Notes under the pieces: model-generated | What the model saw: only the letters and a program-made list of their open reading frames with translations | Told to the model about the DNA's origin: nothing | Databases searched by the model: none | NCBI GenBank assembly: GCA_903840935.1 | Contig: CAIMHT010000020.1 | Coordinates: 1 to 34,818 of the forward strand | From: an uncultured Chlorobiaceae bacterium | Lineage (GTDB): Bacteria > Bacteroidota > Chlorobiia > Chlorobiales > Chlorobiaceae | Direction of reading: 5' to 3' | DNA: 34,818 nucleotides | Translations under genes and position numbers: made by a program | In this document: positions 16,134 to 25,193 of the stretch, in pieces | Layout: each line of letters starts with the position of its first letter | How positions within the stretch are numbered: the first letter of the stretch is position 1

Positions 16134-16865
16134 ATGCATAAAAAGATCAAACCCTTTCTTTTTTTTCCGGTTCTCGCTCTTTCGGCCTGTGCATCAAAAC
16201 AGGATCTTCTTGTTGTAGAAGATAATGTGAGAAAATTGAAAACTGAATCAGAAACCATTAAAACCCAGTCGGCTGTCTCCTATTCAGACGTTCAGCAGGT
16301 ACGGGATGATGTTTCACGCTTACAGGGAAGTATTGAAGAGATTTCTCACAATAATCGTCAGACTTTTGGTCGGCTTGGCATGGAGGATTCCCTTCTGGTG
16401 CACAAGGTTGATGAGCTGGAATTGAGGTTGCAAAAAATTGAGCAGTCTATTGCCTCCGCAAAACAGGAGAGTCTTTCGTCGTCGCCGTTGCCCCCTACGC
16501 AGACTGATGCAGCGCTGCTCAGTGACGGAGAGGAGAAGCTCAACAAGAAAAGCTATGCAGCAGCAAGAGAGAGTTTCTCTCTGTTGTTGCAGAGAAAGCC
16601 TGCATCAACTCTTGCCGATGAGGCTCAGTTTTATGTTGCGGAAAGCTATTTCGGTGAGAAGTGGTATGAAAAAGCCATTCTTGAATATCAGGTAGTTATC
16701 TCAAAGTATACCAAAAGCAGCAAGCGCCCAGCAGCCCTTTACAAGCAGGCACTCTCTTTTGAGTTGACTGGAGATGCTGTCAATGCAAAAGCAAGGTTTA
16801 AAGATTTGGTCAACATCTATCCAGCCTCTTCTCAGGCCGCACTGGCTCGCAAAAAGCTGCAATAG
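16134..16865 (+). CDS. cpoB: CpoB/YbgF-type TPR lipoprotein
   Basis: This is a 243-residue protein encoded at the end of the tol-pal cluster. It carries a signal with lipobox LALSAC and a predicted coiled coil (about 25-105, VEDNVRKLKTESETIKTQ and so on). A C-terminal run of tetratricopeptide repeats lies at about 128-243 (YAAARESFSLLLQRKPAS, YEKAILEYQVVISKYTKS, AVNAKARFKDLVNIYP). E. coli CpoB couples Tol activity to septal peptidoglycan synthesis and has the same coiled-coil plus TPR layout, although it is soluble and periplasmic rather than lipidated. The gene follows pal2 by 22 nt and ends just before a strong hairpin. Its start is supported by the signal peptide. Confidence 0.88.
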   Translation: MHKKIKPFLFFPVLALSACASKQDLLVVEDNVRKLKTESETIKTQSAVSYSDVQQVRDDVSRLQGSIEEISHNNRQTFGRLGMEDSLLVHKVDELELRLQKIEQSIASAKQESLSSSPLPPTQTDAALLSDGEEKLNKKSYAAARESFSLLLQRKPASTLADEAQFYVAESYFGEKWYEKAILEYQVVISKYTKSSKRPAALYKQALSFELTGDAVNAKARFKDLVNIYPASSQAALARKKLQ

Positions 16866-16895
16866 AGCAGCGCTTGCCTGAAATAAAGAGAGTAT

Positions 16896-16960
16896 GACAC
16901 ACCACGATGTAACAATAAACCCCGGCTTAACCGGGGTTTATTGTTACATCGTGGTGTGTC
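16896..16960. terminator. 30-bp perfect hairpin, probable bidirectional terminator
   Basis: The arms at 16896-16925 and 16931-16960 are exact reverse complements over 30 nt around a 5-nt CTTAA loop. The GC-rich part (ACCCCGG/CCGGGGT) lies next to the loop. The element sits between the convergent cpoB (+) and the 16985-17419 gene (-). Neither side has a long T-run right after the stem, but the stem is far longer than a usual terminator. It could also be an RNase III site or a copy of a dispersed palindromic repeat. Confidence 0.7.
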
Positions 16961-16984
16961 TCTGTATGACTGGAAACTCCACGG

Positions 16985-17419
16985 CTACCTGAAAAATTCA
17001 TCAACAGTATAGGTGCGCCGATCAATTTCAACACAGAGTTTCTGCTGAAGTGAGCTGTAAAAGACAGGAATGTCCCTCATGGTACATCTGATACCGCGTT
17101 TATCAAAATCAATGACGTAGCGGTTTTCGTTGTCGAGCACCTTCTGCTTGAGATCAATACCAATATCAGGCTGCGTTGAGAGAACAAAAAGCTCGATTTC
17201 CCCTGAAATAATTTTGTTGATCATCTCTCCGGTTGGCGATAACTTTCTGCGTCCGGAGGCCGGGCCTATCTGGATGTGCAGTTTACCCCAATCATCCCTT
17301 TTTGCAGAGGTTATATAATATTTCCCTACTTTATGAGCCGCATTGCCTGACCATGGTCCCGATTTACTGACCCTGACCTGATTCGTGGCGGTGAACGGAC
17401 GGCTGAGCTGAGGTTGCAT
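16985..17419 (-). CDS. conserved-looking hypothetical protein
   Basis: This 144-residue basic protein has no signal peptide or membrane helix. It begins [20 protein letters not shown]. It contains a pattern of short beta-like segments ([37 protein letters not shown]) and ends [11 protein letters not shown] do not recognise the family. The gene lies downstream of dnaK on the same strand, beyond the dnaK terminator, and converges on cpoB with the 30-bp hairpin between them. A binding or adaptor role is conceivable, but nothing in the sequence specifies one. Confidence 0.7.
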   Translation of the reverse strand: MQPQLSRPFTATNQVRVSKSGPWSGNAAHKVGKYYITSAKRDDWGKLHIQIGPASGRRKLSPTGEMINKIISGEIELFVLSTQPDIGIDLKQKVLDNENRYVIDFDKRGIRCTMRDIPVFYSSLQQKLCVEIDRRTYTVDEFFR

Positions 17420-17508
17420 GGTTTGCAGTGGTTAAAATTGGCAAATTATAAAACTCTCTGGAGTTGTGCCTTCAACAGGGATTAAATTAGCAAAACCCTG
17501 TTAAATAA

Positions 17509-17537
17509 ACAAAGGGATTCACCTGGAATCCCTTTGT
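17509..17537 (-). terminator. intrinsic terminator of dnaK
   Basis: On the minus strand, 32 nt after the dnaK stop, ACAAAGGGATTC pairs over 12 bp with its partner around a 5-nt loop (stem 17509-17520 and 17526-17537). The following minus-strand bases are T-rich (TTATTTAA). A weaker inverted repeat, AACAGGG/CCCTGTT (17474-17502), lies just beyond. Confidence 0.75.
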
Positions 17538-17568
17538 CTGTTTCTGCAGAACTCACCGTAATCGGTGT

Positions 17569-19533
<1,965 letters not shown>

Positions 19534-19574
19534 TTAAGAATGGTTCACATCGGTCACAAAAATTCAATGCAATC

Positions 19575-19973
19575 TCAACTGATCGAAATTTCCTTTTTCT
19601 TCTTTACCGGTGCTGCTTTGGGAAGGGTAACATGAAGCACTCCGTTCTTGAAATCAGCCCTGATATCTTCCTGATCAATCACCTCGCCAAGATTAAAACT
19701 TCTGGAAAAGCTTCCAGAACTTCTCTCAATACGGTGATAATTCTTGTTGCTCTCCTCTGTTTCCACTTTCCTTTCCGCTTTGATGGTGAGCACGTCATCC
19801 TCAATATTGAGCGTCACATTTTCCTTTGCGATACCAGGAAGTTCTGCGTCAATATGAAAACCTGCCACATCTTCTGAAATATCAACCTTGAAGGCCGGAG
19901 CAGATGGCTGCTGCGCGCCTGACCAGATATCATCAAACAGTCTCATTGGGTCTTTCGATAATTGTACAAGCAT
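19575..19973 (-). CDS. small heat shock protein, Hsp20/alpha-crystallin family
   Basis: This 132-residue small heat shock protein is an ATP-independent holdase. The alpha-crystallin domain (about 27-120) reads [20 protein letters not shown], then [24 protein letters not shown], and ends with the usual A-x-x-x-x-G-V-L motif ([15 protein letters not shown]). The C-terminal tail carries the IxI motif (ISIS) that docks neighbouring subunits. A strong AAGGAGG site precedes the ATG at 19973. It lies just upstream of dnaK in the same direction, and DnaK probably refolds its clients. No CIRCE element was found upstream. Confidence 0.95.
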   Translation of the reverse strand: MLVQLSKDPMRLFDDIWSGAQQPSAPAFKVDISEDVAGFHIDAELPGIAKENVTLNIEDDVLTIKAERKVETEESNKNYHRIERSSGSFSRSFNLGEVIDQEDIRADFKNGVLHVTLPKAAPVKKKKEISIS

Positions 19974-20275
19974 TGCGTCCTCCTTGTTGGTTATTATTAA
20001 CGGTAACCTTTAGTGATAAAGAATCTCATTGATAATTCATCAAAAAGCGTGCCAATGCTTTGTTTATGTGATTAATGGAACTTTTTTGTCAGAAATGACA
20101 CTTATAAAGTAAAAATGTCACACTGTTTCCGCTCAAAAGAAAAAATGTCAGACAATTGATGTCGTAACTGAGGGATGCAATGGGAGTGGAGATTGCCAGA
20201 CTATGGCGTAAGGCAGGCAATCCATCAGAGGTAACTTATTGTGGAGCTATGCTTTGATGTCAGGAAAATAGGGGG
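19974..20275. other. 302-nt intergenic region with phased TGTCA repeats
   Basis: This gap lies between arsR (ends 20276) and hsp20 (starts 19973), both minus strand. It contains TGTCA at 20087, 20116 and 20146 (29-30 bp apart), two identical AAAAATGTCA tracts (20111-20120 and 20141-20150), a TGTCA-GAAA-TGACA inverted repeat (20087-20100) and a 15-bp near-palindrome TTGATAATTCATCAA (20029-20043). No CIRCE element and no ORF of interest were seen. The hsp20 promoter must lie here, but no clear -35/-10 pair stands out. Confidence 0.65.
20087..20150. repeat. TGTCA repeat array, possible IS21-type end relic or operator cluster
   Basis: Three TGTCA copies at about 30-bp intervals are embedded in A-rich tracts (AAAAATGTCA twice), with one inverted TGACA partner. 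IS21-family elements carry several such AAATGTCA-like repeats near their ends, which is why a relic is considered. Phased operator sites upstream of hsp20 would look the same. No transposase remnant is seen nearby. Confidence 0.45.
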
Positions 20276-20665
20276 TCAACTCGATAGAGTGGACTGAATA
20301 TCCTTTACCCAGCGGAGTTGTGCCTCAAGGTTTTCAACAACACCCTTTGAAATCAGATAACAGGCATAGATGACGCTCTCATCGACGATTCGGTAATAGC
20401 ATTTCAATCCCTCTTTTCTGCGGCTTACAATGCCACTCTCATACATTAGTGCCAGATGTTTTGATATGTTTGCCTGGCTTGCATGGATTTCATTGACGAT
20501 CTCCTGAACTGTATGCTCCTGCTCGCAAAGAACGCGCAATATTTTCAGTCTCATTGGTTCAGAGAGCAGCTTGAATCGGCTCGAAACGGCGTCAAGCATT
20601 TCGTCCGGCATATTATGATGCCACTTTTTTACCTCTTCTGCTGTGATGGTAAGCGTTTTGTTCAT
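20276..20665 (-). CDS. ArsR-family winged-helix transcriptional regulator
   Basis: This 129-residue DNA-binding protein has an ArsR-type winged helix at about 28-100: [20 protein letters not shown], the recognition helix [20 protein letters not shown], and the wing [14 protein letters not shown]. The metal-sensing ELCVCDL motif of ArsR/SmtB is absent; only scattered Cys (for example in VLCEQ and KCYY) remain, so sensing may be redox-based or metal-independent. It is the last gene of a minus-strand set with the ECF sigma factor and its anti-sigma, 27 nt behind the latter, suggesting one operon. Targets are unknown. Confidence 0.88.
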   Translation of the reverse strand: MNKTLTITAEEVKKWHHNMPDEMLDAVSSRFKLLSEPMRLKILRVLCEQEHTVQEIVNEIHASQANISKHLALMYESGIVSRRKEGLKCYYRIVDESVIYACYLISKGVVENLEAQLRWVKDIQSTLSS

Positions 20666-20692
20666 GATATATGGGGGTTGCTACTGCGCGGG

Positions 20693-20950
20693 TTATTCAT
20701 AAAGGAGGCTCTCTTCATGCTCTTTGGTGTTAAAGTTGGTAAGTTGCATGATCGAAACAATCAGTGCCTCAGGTGCCTTGAACTGTATAATTTTTTCCTT
20801 GATGATCATCTTGGTTTTTTTTGCATCCTCAAACTCCACCCTGCACTCTGTGCATTCCGAGAGGTGCAGGAGAAATTCTCTCTCTTCACTCAGAGAAAGC
20901 TCACCATCTACGGATGCACTTATAAGTACGCCAGCTTTTTTGCAGTTCAT
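20693..20950 (-). CDS. zinc-binding anti-sigma factor (ZAS-like)
   Basis: This small 85-residue protein begins MNCKKAGVLISASVDGELSL and carries H29-x3-C33-x2-C36 (HLSECTEC) together with an early Cys3. This is the zinc-binding pattern of anti-sigma factors that inhibit ECF sigma factors. No transmembrane segment follows, so it would be a soluble, possibly redox-sensitive, RsrA-type regulator. It lies 27 nt downstream of the sigma gene on the same strand, the usual arrangement for a sigma/anti-sigma pair. The short C-terminal half has no recognisable domain. Confidence 0.8.
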   Translation of the reverse strand: MNCKKAGVLISASVDGELSLSEEREFLLHLSECTECRVEFEDAKKTKMIIKEKIIQFKAPEALIVSIMQLTNFNTKEHEESLLYE

Positions 20951-20977
20951 AATAAAAAAAAGTTTGTGCGTCTTGAT

Positions 20978-21607
20978 TTATTGAACGTTATCATTGTTGA
21001 AGCCGTACTTTTTTGCATATCCCTCAAGTTGTGCGCGAAGCAATTTTCTGCCCCGGTACAACCTTGATCGTACTGTCCCGATGGGGCTTTCTACCATATT
21101 TGCAATCTCTTCATAGGTAAAACCTTCAATATCACACAACTGAATCACCTCCCTGAACTCTTCTGGCAGAGAGTGAAGTGCCTGATAGACCTCTTCGTGC
21201 AGCAATGAATGGAAATAATCGCTTTCGCTCTCACTGGTGTCACTCCTAGTGTCCTTTATCGAATGATAAAAATCCTTGATAAGATCATAATCAACTTTCC
21301 CCGGCTCCTTCGAGTTTTTGCGAAACCGGTTGATATAGTTGTTTTTCAGGATTTTAAACAGCCATGCCTTGCAGTTTGTTCCCCGCTCAAAAGAATTAAA
21401 AAATCGATAGGCTTTGAGATAGGTCTCCTGTACAAGATCTTCCGCATCACTTGGATTCATCGTCAGGTGAAGAGCATAATTATAGAGCGCATTGAGATGA
21501 ACTACGGCTTCATTTTGAAACTCAAGCTGCTTTTGGCGCTCCTCACGGGAGAGTGATTCTTTTTTTGTCCTGGTTTTTGTCTGACGGGTCGGATCGGGTT
21601 TATCCAT
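20978..21607 (-). CDS. ECF-type RNA polymerase sigma factor
   Basis: This 209-residue sigma factor contains region 2 (about 38-105; [19 protein letters not shown], then [20 protein letters not shown]) and region 4 (about 140-195; [20 protein letters not shown], then [15 protein letters not shown]). There is a Ser/Asp-rich linker between them and no region 1 or 3, as in the RpoE/SigR group. It directs core polymerase to a stress regulon. A zinc anti-sigma follows, which fits redox or envelope stress control. The N-terminus is long and lysine-rich. It is divergent from crtH, with 136 nt between. A 7-bp inverted repeat lies 36 nt upstream. Confidence 0.95.
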   Translation of the reverse strand: MDKPDPTRQTKTRTKKESLSREERQKQLEFQNEAVVHLNALYNYALHLTMNPSDAEDLVQETYLKAYRFFNSFERGTNCKAWLFKILKNNYINRFRKNSKEPGKVDYDLIKDFYHSIKDTRSDTSESESDYFHSLLHEEVYQALHSLPEEFREVIQLCDIEGFTYEEIANMVESPIGTVRSRLYRGRKLLRAQLEGYAKKYGFNNDNVQ

Positions 21608-21642
21608 GAGCTGTAATCTTCCAGGGGTTCAAATAAGGTTGT

Positions 21643-21659
21643 TTTTGCATTCTGCAAAA
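21643..21659. promoter_or_regulatory. inverted repeat TTTTGCA-TTC-TGCAAAA, candidate operator
   Basis: The perfect 7-bp arms with a 3-nt spacer lie 36 nt upstream of the sigma-factor ATG, in the region shared with divergent crtH. The size and symmetry fit a dimeric regulator site, for example for the ArsR-type protein encoded in the same operon, but no evidence links them. Confidence 0.4.
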
Positions 21660-21743
21660 TCCATTCATAAAATAATTAATTTAAAGCAATATATTTTAAG
21701 GCTTTTCTGAACTTCTTAAACAAAATCAAAACGCACTGGTTCC

Positions 21744-23270
21744 ATGAATGAATTTGCCGCTCTTTCTGCTGATGTTATTGTTGTCGGCTCCGGAATTGGA
21801 GGACTTACTGCTGCCGCGCTGCTTCAGGAGAGGGGCATTTCGACGCTTGTTTTTGAGAAGAACCTTTATGCGGGGGGAAGTTGTTCTTCATTTCAGCGTG
21901 GGGGCTACCGTTTTGATGCAGGCGCATCGGTTTTTTATGGCTTTGGTGAGAACAGCACGAGCGGTACCCTGAACCTGCATACCCGAATATTCAGGAAACT
22001 CGGTATTGAGGTTCGCACCATTGCTGATCCGGTACAGATTCATTATCACTTGCCCAACGGTTTTTCCATACCCGCCTTTTATGATCGTCTCGCATTTCTG
22101 GACGCACTTGCGGCCCGTTTTCCGCATGAAGCTGAAGGGATAAAACTTTTTTACCGTGAGCTTGATGAAGTGTACGAAATTCTCAGCGCTATGCCTGCCG
22201 GATCGCTTGAGGATTTGACGCATCTGCTTTCCGTCGGTGCGGCCAGTCCGCTCAAGACGGTTGCGCTTGCCCTGAAGAGCTTCCGTTCAATGGGCAAAAC
22301 GGCCAGGCGCTATATTCATGATAAAGAGCTGCTCCTTTTTATTGATATCGAGGCCTACTCATGGGCAGTGCAGGATGCGGTTGCAACACCACTGGTCAAT
22401 GCCGGAATCTGCCTTGCTGATCGCCATTTTGGCGGTATCAACTATCCGGTCGGCGGTTCCGGCGCCATTCCGGAAGCGTTGTGCAAAGGAATTGTGAAGT
22501 TTGGCGGACGAATTTGCTACCAGTCGGAGGTTACAGAGATTCTGGTTGAGAATGGAGAGGCTCGCGGCGTAAGGCTTGCTGATGGTACAGAACACTATGC
22601 AAAGGCCGTTATCAGCAATGCTACCGTGTGGGATACCTTTAACCGTCTCGTTACCGATTCACGCTACAGGGTGGATGAGAAGAGATTTTTGAGAGCGCCG
22701 AGCTGGTTTCAGCTTTTTCTCGGTGTTGATGCCTCTGTTATTCCCAAAGGGCTTTATATGCACCATATTCTTGTTGATGACTGGAAAAATTACAACAAGC
22801 CCGGCGGAACCATCTATTTTTCTGCTCCAACCATCCTCGATCCCTCGCTGGCACCTGCTGGCAAGCATATTGTCCATGCCTTCGTCACCGGAGAGGTTGA
22901 AGAGTGGCAGCAGTATAAGAGGGGCAGCAGCGCCTACCTTGCAGCAAAGGAGGAGTTTGCTGCAGGAGTGATTTCCCGGACAGAAAAGATTTTGCCAGGC
23001 TTGTCGAAGGCTATCGAGCTGAAAGTGCTTGCTACACCCCTCACCCATGAACGCTATCTCAATCGTTTTAAAGGGTCCTATGGGCCGCTGATGAAACCGG
23101 GCCAGAATATTTTGCAGAAACCGCAGAATACGACCCCGATAAAAAATCTCTTTGCCGCAGGCGATAGTACCTTCCCCGGTCAGGGCGTTATAGCTGTGAC
23201 TTACTCAGGGGTATCCTGTGCCTCTTATATTGCAAGAAAATTTGGCAAGCCGCTTGATGAACTCCTGTAG
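21744..23270 (+). CDS. crtH: carotene isomerase, CrtH type (phytoene-desaturase family)
   Basis: This 508-residue FAD enzyme has the N-terminal dinucleotide fold VIVVGSGIGGLTAAALLQER and the family signature near the C-terminus (NLFAAGDSTFPGQGVIAVTY). CrtH isomerises poly-cis carotene intermediates (prolycopene) to all-trans lycopene, a step on the way to chlorobactene or isorenieratene in green sulfur bacteria. It is longer than CrtI-like oxidases only slightly and matches CrtISO in layout. The gene is plus strand and convergent with the alanine dehydrogenase, with 9 nt between stops. It shares its upstream region with the sigma operon. The function is assigned by family resemblance; related desaturases cannot be excluded. 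Confidence 0.85.
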   Translation: MNEFAALSADVIVVGSGIGGLTAAALLQERGISTLVFEKNLYAGGSCSSFQRGGYRFDAGASVFYGFGENSTSGTLNLHTRIFRKLGIEVRTIADPVQIHYHLPNGFSIPAFYDRLAFLDALAARFPHEAEGIKLFYRELDEVYEILSAMPAGSLEDLTHLLSVGAASPLKTVALALKSFRSMGKTARRYIHDKELLLFIDIEAYSWAVQDAVATPLVNAGICLADRHFGGINYPVGGSGAIPEALCKGIVKFGGRICYQSEVTEILVENGEARGVRLADGTEHYAKAVISNATVWDTFNRLVTDSRYRVDEKRFLRAPSWFQLFLGVDASVIPKGLYMHHILVDDWKNYNKPGGTIYFSAPTILDPSLAPAGKHIVHAFVTGEVEEWQQYKRGSSAYLAAKEEFAAGVISRTEKILPGLSKAIELKVLATPLTHERYLNRFKGSYGPLMKPGQNILQKPQNTTPIKNLFAAGDSTFPGQGVIAVTYSGVSCASYIARKFGKPLDELL

Positions 23271-23279
23271 TCCGCTGCT

Positions 23280-24500
23280 TCAGGATGCGGCAAGCAGCAT
23301 ATCGATCTCTCTGAAGGGCACGTCGGTCAGTTCAGCAAGGATTTTCTTGGTGACGTAGCCCTTAAACAGGTAGGTTCCCTTCCTCAAACTGTGACTTTTC
23401 CAGAGAATATCCGAAATGGTCTCATGTCCCGTCAGTTTCAGAAGAAAGGGGAGGAGGGTATTGGTCAGGGCGAAAGAGGCGGTTTTTGCAACGGCTGAAG
23501 GGATGTTCGGGACGCAGTAATGGGTAACGCCATGCTTCACATAGATCGGATTGGTATGTGAGGTATGGCGGCTGGTGGCGAAGCAGGCCCCTTGATCAAT
23601 TGAGACGTCAATGATAACCGAACCAGGTTTCATTGATTTCACCACCTGTTCACTGACCAGTGGCTTGATAATTTTCTGTCGAGGGCTCAGGGCGCCAATC
23701 AGCACGTCCGACATTTTTGCAATCTCGGCGATGTAGTGATCGTTGGCGATGGCCGTGACAAGGTGGCGGTTGAAAAATGCTTCAAACCTCCGAAGCCGGT
23801 TGATCTCCTTGTCGATAACGGTGACCTGTGCACCAAGCCCGAGTGCATCCTGTGCGGCAAAAAGCCCGACAGTTCCCGCCCCGATAATGGTGACCCAGGC
23901 AGGCGGAACACCGGCGATTCCTCCAAGGAGTATGCCGCTGCCGCCATATCCGGTTTCAAGGTATTTTGCCGCAGTCTGTATGGCCAGAGAGCCGGCAATT
24001 TCGCTCAGTGTTCTGACAATAGGCAGTTCACCATCTCTTGTTTCGATAAATTCAAATCCAAGGGCCGTAATATTTTTATCAATCAGTGCTTTTATCAGCG
24101 CGGGAGTGACCGTTCCAAGATGGAGGGCCGAGATGAGCAGTTGACCAGGCATAAAAAGCGGAAGCTCTTCAGGCTGCGGGGGAGAGACCTTGACGATGAC
24201 GTTTGATTGCTCATAGAGCTCTTCGGGTGACTCGGCAATGGTTGCCCCGGATTCGCCGTAAGCAAGATCGGTGAAGTTGCAAAAATTGCCAGCAGATTTT
24301 TCGATGACCACCCTGATTCCCTGCTCTACGAGTATCTGCACGCCGGGAGGCGAAATGGCCACCCGGCGTTCATCCTGCGCCCGCTCTCGTGGTATGCCAA
24401 GAACAATCTCCATTGTTTTCTCTGGCTTTATCAGCCAGCGTTCAAGAGTCTTGGCGCCAAGCTCAAACTCGACATCCCCGATATCAGCAGCGTAACCCAT
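23280..24500 (-). CDS. ald: alanine dehydrogenase family protein
   Basis: This 406-residue NAD(P)-linked enzyme is of the AlaDH/transhydrogenase-alpha family. It has ERRVAISPPGV (substrate-binding region), the LISALHLG segment with the catalytic His, the Rossmann motif VTIIGAGTVGLFAAQDALGL, and the VSIDQGACF segment with the catalytic Asp. AlaDH interconverts pyruvate, ammonia and alanine. About 29 extra residues precede the usual start (MEIVLGIPRE). I recall similar N-terminal extensions in some Bacteroidetes/Chlorobi AlaDH, so the ATG at 24500 is kept; ATG at 24413 is the alternative. The Lys of the usual KVKEP motif is partly altered (KVSPP), so substrate specificity is uncertain. It is convergent with crtH and follows the chlorosome protein. 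Confidence 0.82.
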   Translation of the reverse strand: MGYAADIGDVEFELGAKTLERWLIKPEKTMEIVLGIPRERAQDERRVAISPPGVQILVEQGIRVVIEKSAGNFCNFTDLAYGESGATIAESPEELYEQSNVIVKVSPPQPEELPLFMPGQLLISALHLGTVTPALIKALIDKNITALGFEFIETRDGELPIVRTLSEIAGSLAIQTAAKYLETGYGGSGILLGGIAGVPPAWVTIIGAGTVGLFAAQDALGLGAQVTVIDKEINRLRRFEAFFNRHLVTAIANDHYIAEIAKMSDVLIGALSPRQKIIKPLVSEQVVKSMKPGSVIIDVSIDQGACFATSRHTSHTNPIYVKHGVTHYCVPNIPSAVAKTASFALTNTLLPFLLKLTGHETISDILWKSHSLRKGTYLFKGYVTKKILAELTDVPFREIDMLLAAS

Positions 24501-24570
24501 CGGCAGTTCAACGGTTGAAAGAGAAAAAATAAAATATAGTCAATTTCGTGATCGCCCCAAGCCACCTCAA

Positions 24571-25092
24571 TCAACAGACTGTTGTTTCACTCTTCTCCTT
24601 GCATGAGCAGGAACCGCAAAAAGCACTGAAAACAAGCTGCCAGGCATCGCCGATTCCACCGATAACGTCCGTAAGCAGTTGCCAGAGATCAAACTCCCTC
24701 CCTGCCTGCAGACGCAGGGTGTCGGGCACCTTGACAAGCGCCTCCCATCCCATGGTAGCGGCATATCCGCCCAACTCCAGTGGACTTGTTTCTAGCAAGT
24801 GCCGCACCTCTTCTACTGCCGATACAACCCGTATGGTTCCCGGTTTTTCGACCGTGGCCTGACAAGCCATCCTTGCGCCCGCCTTCAGCAGGTTCTCAGA
24901 AAGAATTGCCTTCTCTTCCTCACTCAGGGGAGAGAGAAGTTCTGCCCCTTCAAGCACCTTGACATAACAGGTCTGACAGATGGTGTTGCCGCCGCAGAAG
25001 TATCCTATATGCTCATGGTTGAGCCGGGCAACTTCAAGAAGCCTGTCACCCTGATTCGCCTCATACTGATTATTATTTATCGTGATTTGCAT
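24571..25092 (-). CDS. [2Fe-2S] chlorosome envelope protein (CsmI/CsmJ/CsmX family)
   Basis: This 173-residue protein has an adrenodoxin-like [2Fe-2S] domain at about 1-90 with ligands C33, C39, C42 and C77 (YFCGGNTICQTC, then RMACQAT). A shorter region (about 92-155) resembles the chlorosome envelope domain (SPLELGGYAATMGWEALVKV, then DVIGGIGDAWQLVF). CsmI, CsmJ and CsmX sit in the chlorosome envelope and are thought to control quenching of excitation energy under oxidising conditions. At 173 residues it is shorter than those proteins. The tail adds C159, C162, C164 and C173 in a CxxCxC pattern that I do not recall in relatives. It lies 70 nt upstream of ald, same strand. Confidence 0.85.
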   Translation of the reverse strand: MQITINNNQYEANQGDRLLEVARLNHEHIGYFCGGNTICQTCYVKVLEGAELLSPLSEEEKAILSENLLKAGARMACQATVEKPGTIRVVSAVEEVRHLLETSPLELGGYAATMGWEALVKVPDTLRLQAGREFDLWQLLTDVIGGIGDAWQLVFSAFCGSCSCKEKSETTVC

Positions 25093-25119
25093 GATATGAT
25101 AATGTTATGATTTTAAAAT

Positions 25120-25140
25120 ACAGGACTTTTTTTGTCCTGT
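25120..25140 (-). terminator. candidate terminator after mfd
   Basis: ACAGGAC (25120-25126) and GTCCTGT (25134-25140) form a perfect 7-bp stem around a homopolymer 7-nt loop. On the minus strand it lies about 54 nt after the mfd stop and is followed by ATTTTAAAATC. The stem is short, so this is a moderate candidate only. Confidence 0.45.
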
Positions 25141-25193
25141 TATTAGTAACATCAAAACTGTTGCAAAAGTTGCTGTCTGACAGTGGTCAGTGA

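Noticed and set aside
19974-20275. CIRCE (HrcA) heat-shock operator upstream of hsp20/dnaK
   Set aside because: No TTAGCACTC-N9-GAGTGCTAA sequence or close variant was found.
20483-21067. 194-codon plus-strand open frame
   Set aside because: It runs antisense across arsR, the anti-sigma gene and the sigma gene, all three of which have clear domains.
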